Source: Brachyhypopomus gauderio (Eukaryota; Chordata; Actinopteri; Gymnotiformes; Hypopomidae). From it: a stretch of DNA of 64,000 bases. Both the position numbers and the translations under genes were made by a program. Of this stretch, positions 63,398 to 64,000 are shown in pieces (within the stretch, counting starts at the first letter, position 1; each line of letters opens with the position of its first letter). Location: the NCBI RefSeq assembly GCF_052324685.1, contig NW_027506978.1, positions 248,001 to 312,000 on the forward strand. The letters are read 5' to 3'. The notes under the pieces were generated by a model. The model did not search any database and was not told where the DNA came from. It saw only the letters and a list, made by a program, of their open reading frames with translations.

Positions 63398-63503
63398 CGG
63401 ATGGTTTAGTGAGGTCCTCGGATCGGCCGCACCGGGACCCCTCGTGGGCCTTGGTGTAGTGCTGAGAAGTCGATCAAACTTGATCATCTAGAGTAAGTAA
63501 ACG
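61708..63503 (+). pseudogene. 18S rRNA-like sequence, diverged and lacking its 3' end
   Basis: Begins with TACCTGGTTGATCCTGCCAG and is collinear with vertebrate 18S rRNA, including the 530-loop region GTGCCAGCAGCCGCGGTAA (62291 on), GGAATTGACGGAAGGGCACC and TACACACCGCCCGTC. Many normally invariant sites are changed: AGTAACATATGC for AGTAGCATATGC near the start, ACCCATTCCCG, a helix around 62250-62275 that no longer pairs as in other vertebrates, GAGATGGAGCAATAAC, and small indels (extra base in CTCCACACGTTAC, missing C near 63113). Homology stops in GAGTAAGTAAACG where GAGGAAGTAAAAGTCGTAAC is expected, so the 3' strand of the decoding site and the last conserved hairpin are missing. Length is about 1,796 nt against about 1,850-1,890. 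A working ribosomal RNA is very unlikely. Confidence 0.88.
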
Positions 63504-64000
63504 TAGTGGGCTTTTGGGATTTTGATGAACTAAATAAATTGCCATTGTACGCAATAGTGGGGCAATGGGATTGTAACCCGAATTTGGATCCCAATTGCCG
63601 TTTAACTAAATTGCCGAATGGACACCTTTGTGATTTCCTTACTGACCACACTGGTAAGTCAATAGGGGCTTCGTGGACGCCTGTAGGGGCGCCCTCGCGC
63701 TGTCCGTGGACCACGCCCGATACCGGCCACTGATCCGAAGTCAGTTTTAGGTCGTGGCACGTGGCATAATGGGCAAGCTGGCAAGGGATCCCACTTCCAA
63801 TTTATTCAATGTGTTGGCATGCTATTCAAATAGATTGCAAGTGGGAGGTTTCAACACACCTCCCCCAAACTCCACCCACATCCCATTTCTAGTTTATACC
63901 ATGTGTTTGCTTGGTATTGAAATAGATTGCAATTGGGATGTTGGCCACCACCCACCCCAGGTGGGCGTGTACAAGTTCAGGAATTAAAGGTAGGGGCACA
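63504..64000. other. Unassigned sequence after the 18S fragment
   Basis: No 5.8S and no recognisable 18S end is present, so this is not a normal ITS1 start, though ITS1 diverges too fast to exclude it for the distal part. It holds two 58-bp diverged direct repeats (63789-63846 and 63881-63938), described separately. No coding gene is supported. Confidence 0.6.
63789..63938. repeat. Pair of 58-bp direct repeats with stem-forming ends
   Basis: 63789-63846 begins TCCCACTT and ends AAGTGGGA; 63881-63938 begins TCCCATTT and ends AATTGGGA. Both contain AAATAGATTGCAA near the 3' end and are about 80% alike. The ends of each copy can pair, so each could form a hairpin. Confidence 0.75.

Noticed and set aside
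63490-63510. Intron in 18S (GTAAGT resembles a splice donor exactly where homology ends)
   Set aside because: The missing 18S 3' sequence does not reappear in the following 490 bases, and vertebrate rRNA genes are not known to have spliceosomal introns.

Overview
The window is nuclear DNA of an animal, most likely a teleost fish (inference). The evidence is eukaryotic tRNA genes without encoded CCA in tandem blocks, a piggyBac-type DNA transposon, a CR1/L2-like LINE fragment, a very large satellite array with higher-order structure, and an rDNA intergenic spacer (IGS) leading into an 18S sequence. Almost all of it is repeat; I find no intact single-copy protein gene.

Layout. (1) 1-4674: a tandem array of about 1,977-bp units (two whole, one cut), each carrying tRNA-Met(CAU) and tRNA-Ser(UGA) on + and a tRNA-Asp-type gene on -. 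In the second unit the Asp-type gene has an Asn (GUU) anticodon. (2) 4675-9682: a minus-strand LINE reverse-transcriptase fragment, split at a TTAA by a 4,353-bp piggyBac-like element (5142-9494). The element has perfect 13-bp terminal inverted repeats, a frameshifted transposase, a 42-bp minisatellite next to the transposase start, and 198-bp tandem repeats containing a decayed copy of part of the transposase gene. (3) 9683-53440: 43.8 kb of a 165-bp satellite, about 265 monomers, organised in 6-, 8-, 9- and 12-monomer higher-order repeats and a near-identical 8.4-kb duplication. The period is exactly 55 codons, which creates long meaningless open frames. (4) 53441-61707: rDNA spacer with 52-bp repeats, two 103-bp repeat families, three roughly 500-590-bp spacer units with candidate Pol I spacer promoters, and a presumed 5' ETS. 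(5) 61708-63503: an 18S rRNA-like sequence that is recognisable along its length but diverged, and that loses homology at the decoding-site strand. It lacks the conserved 3' end and is very probably a pseudogene. (6) 63504-64000: unassigned sequence without 5.8S.

The parts do not form a pathway. The picture is a heterochromatin-like block in which tRNA clusters, satellite and an orphan rDNA fragment have been joined. The 28S gene expected upstream of the spacer is replaced by satellite. The points most worth checking are the Asp-to-Asn anticodon change, the nested organisation of the satellite, a TATACCAG motif that recurs through the spacer and lies exactly 163 bp upstream of each of three promoter-like boxes, and the truncated 18S. 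Copy numbers and long identities in the satellite may be affected by assembly.
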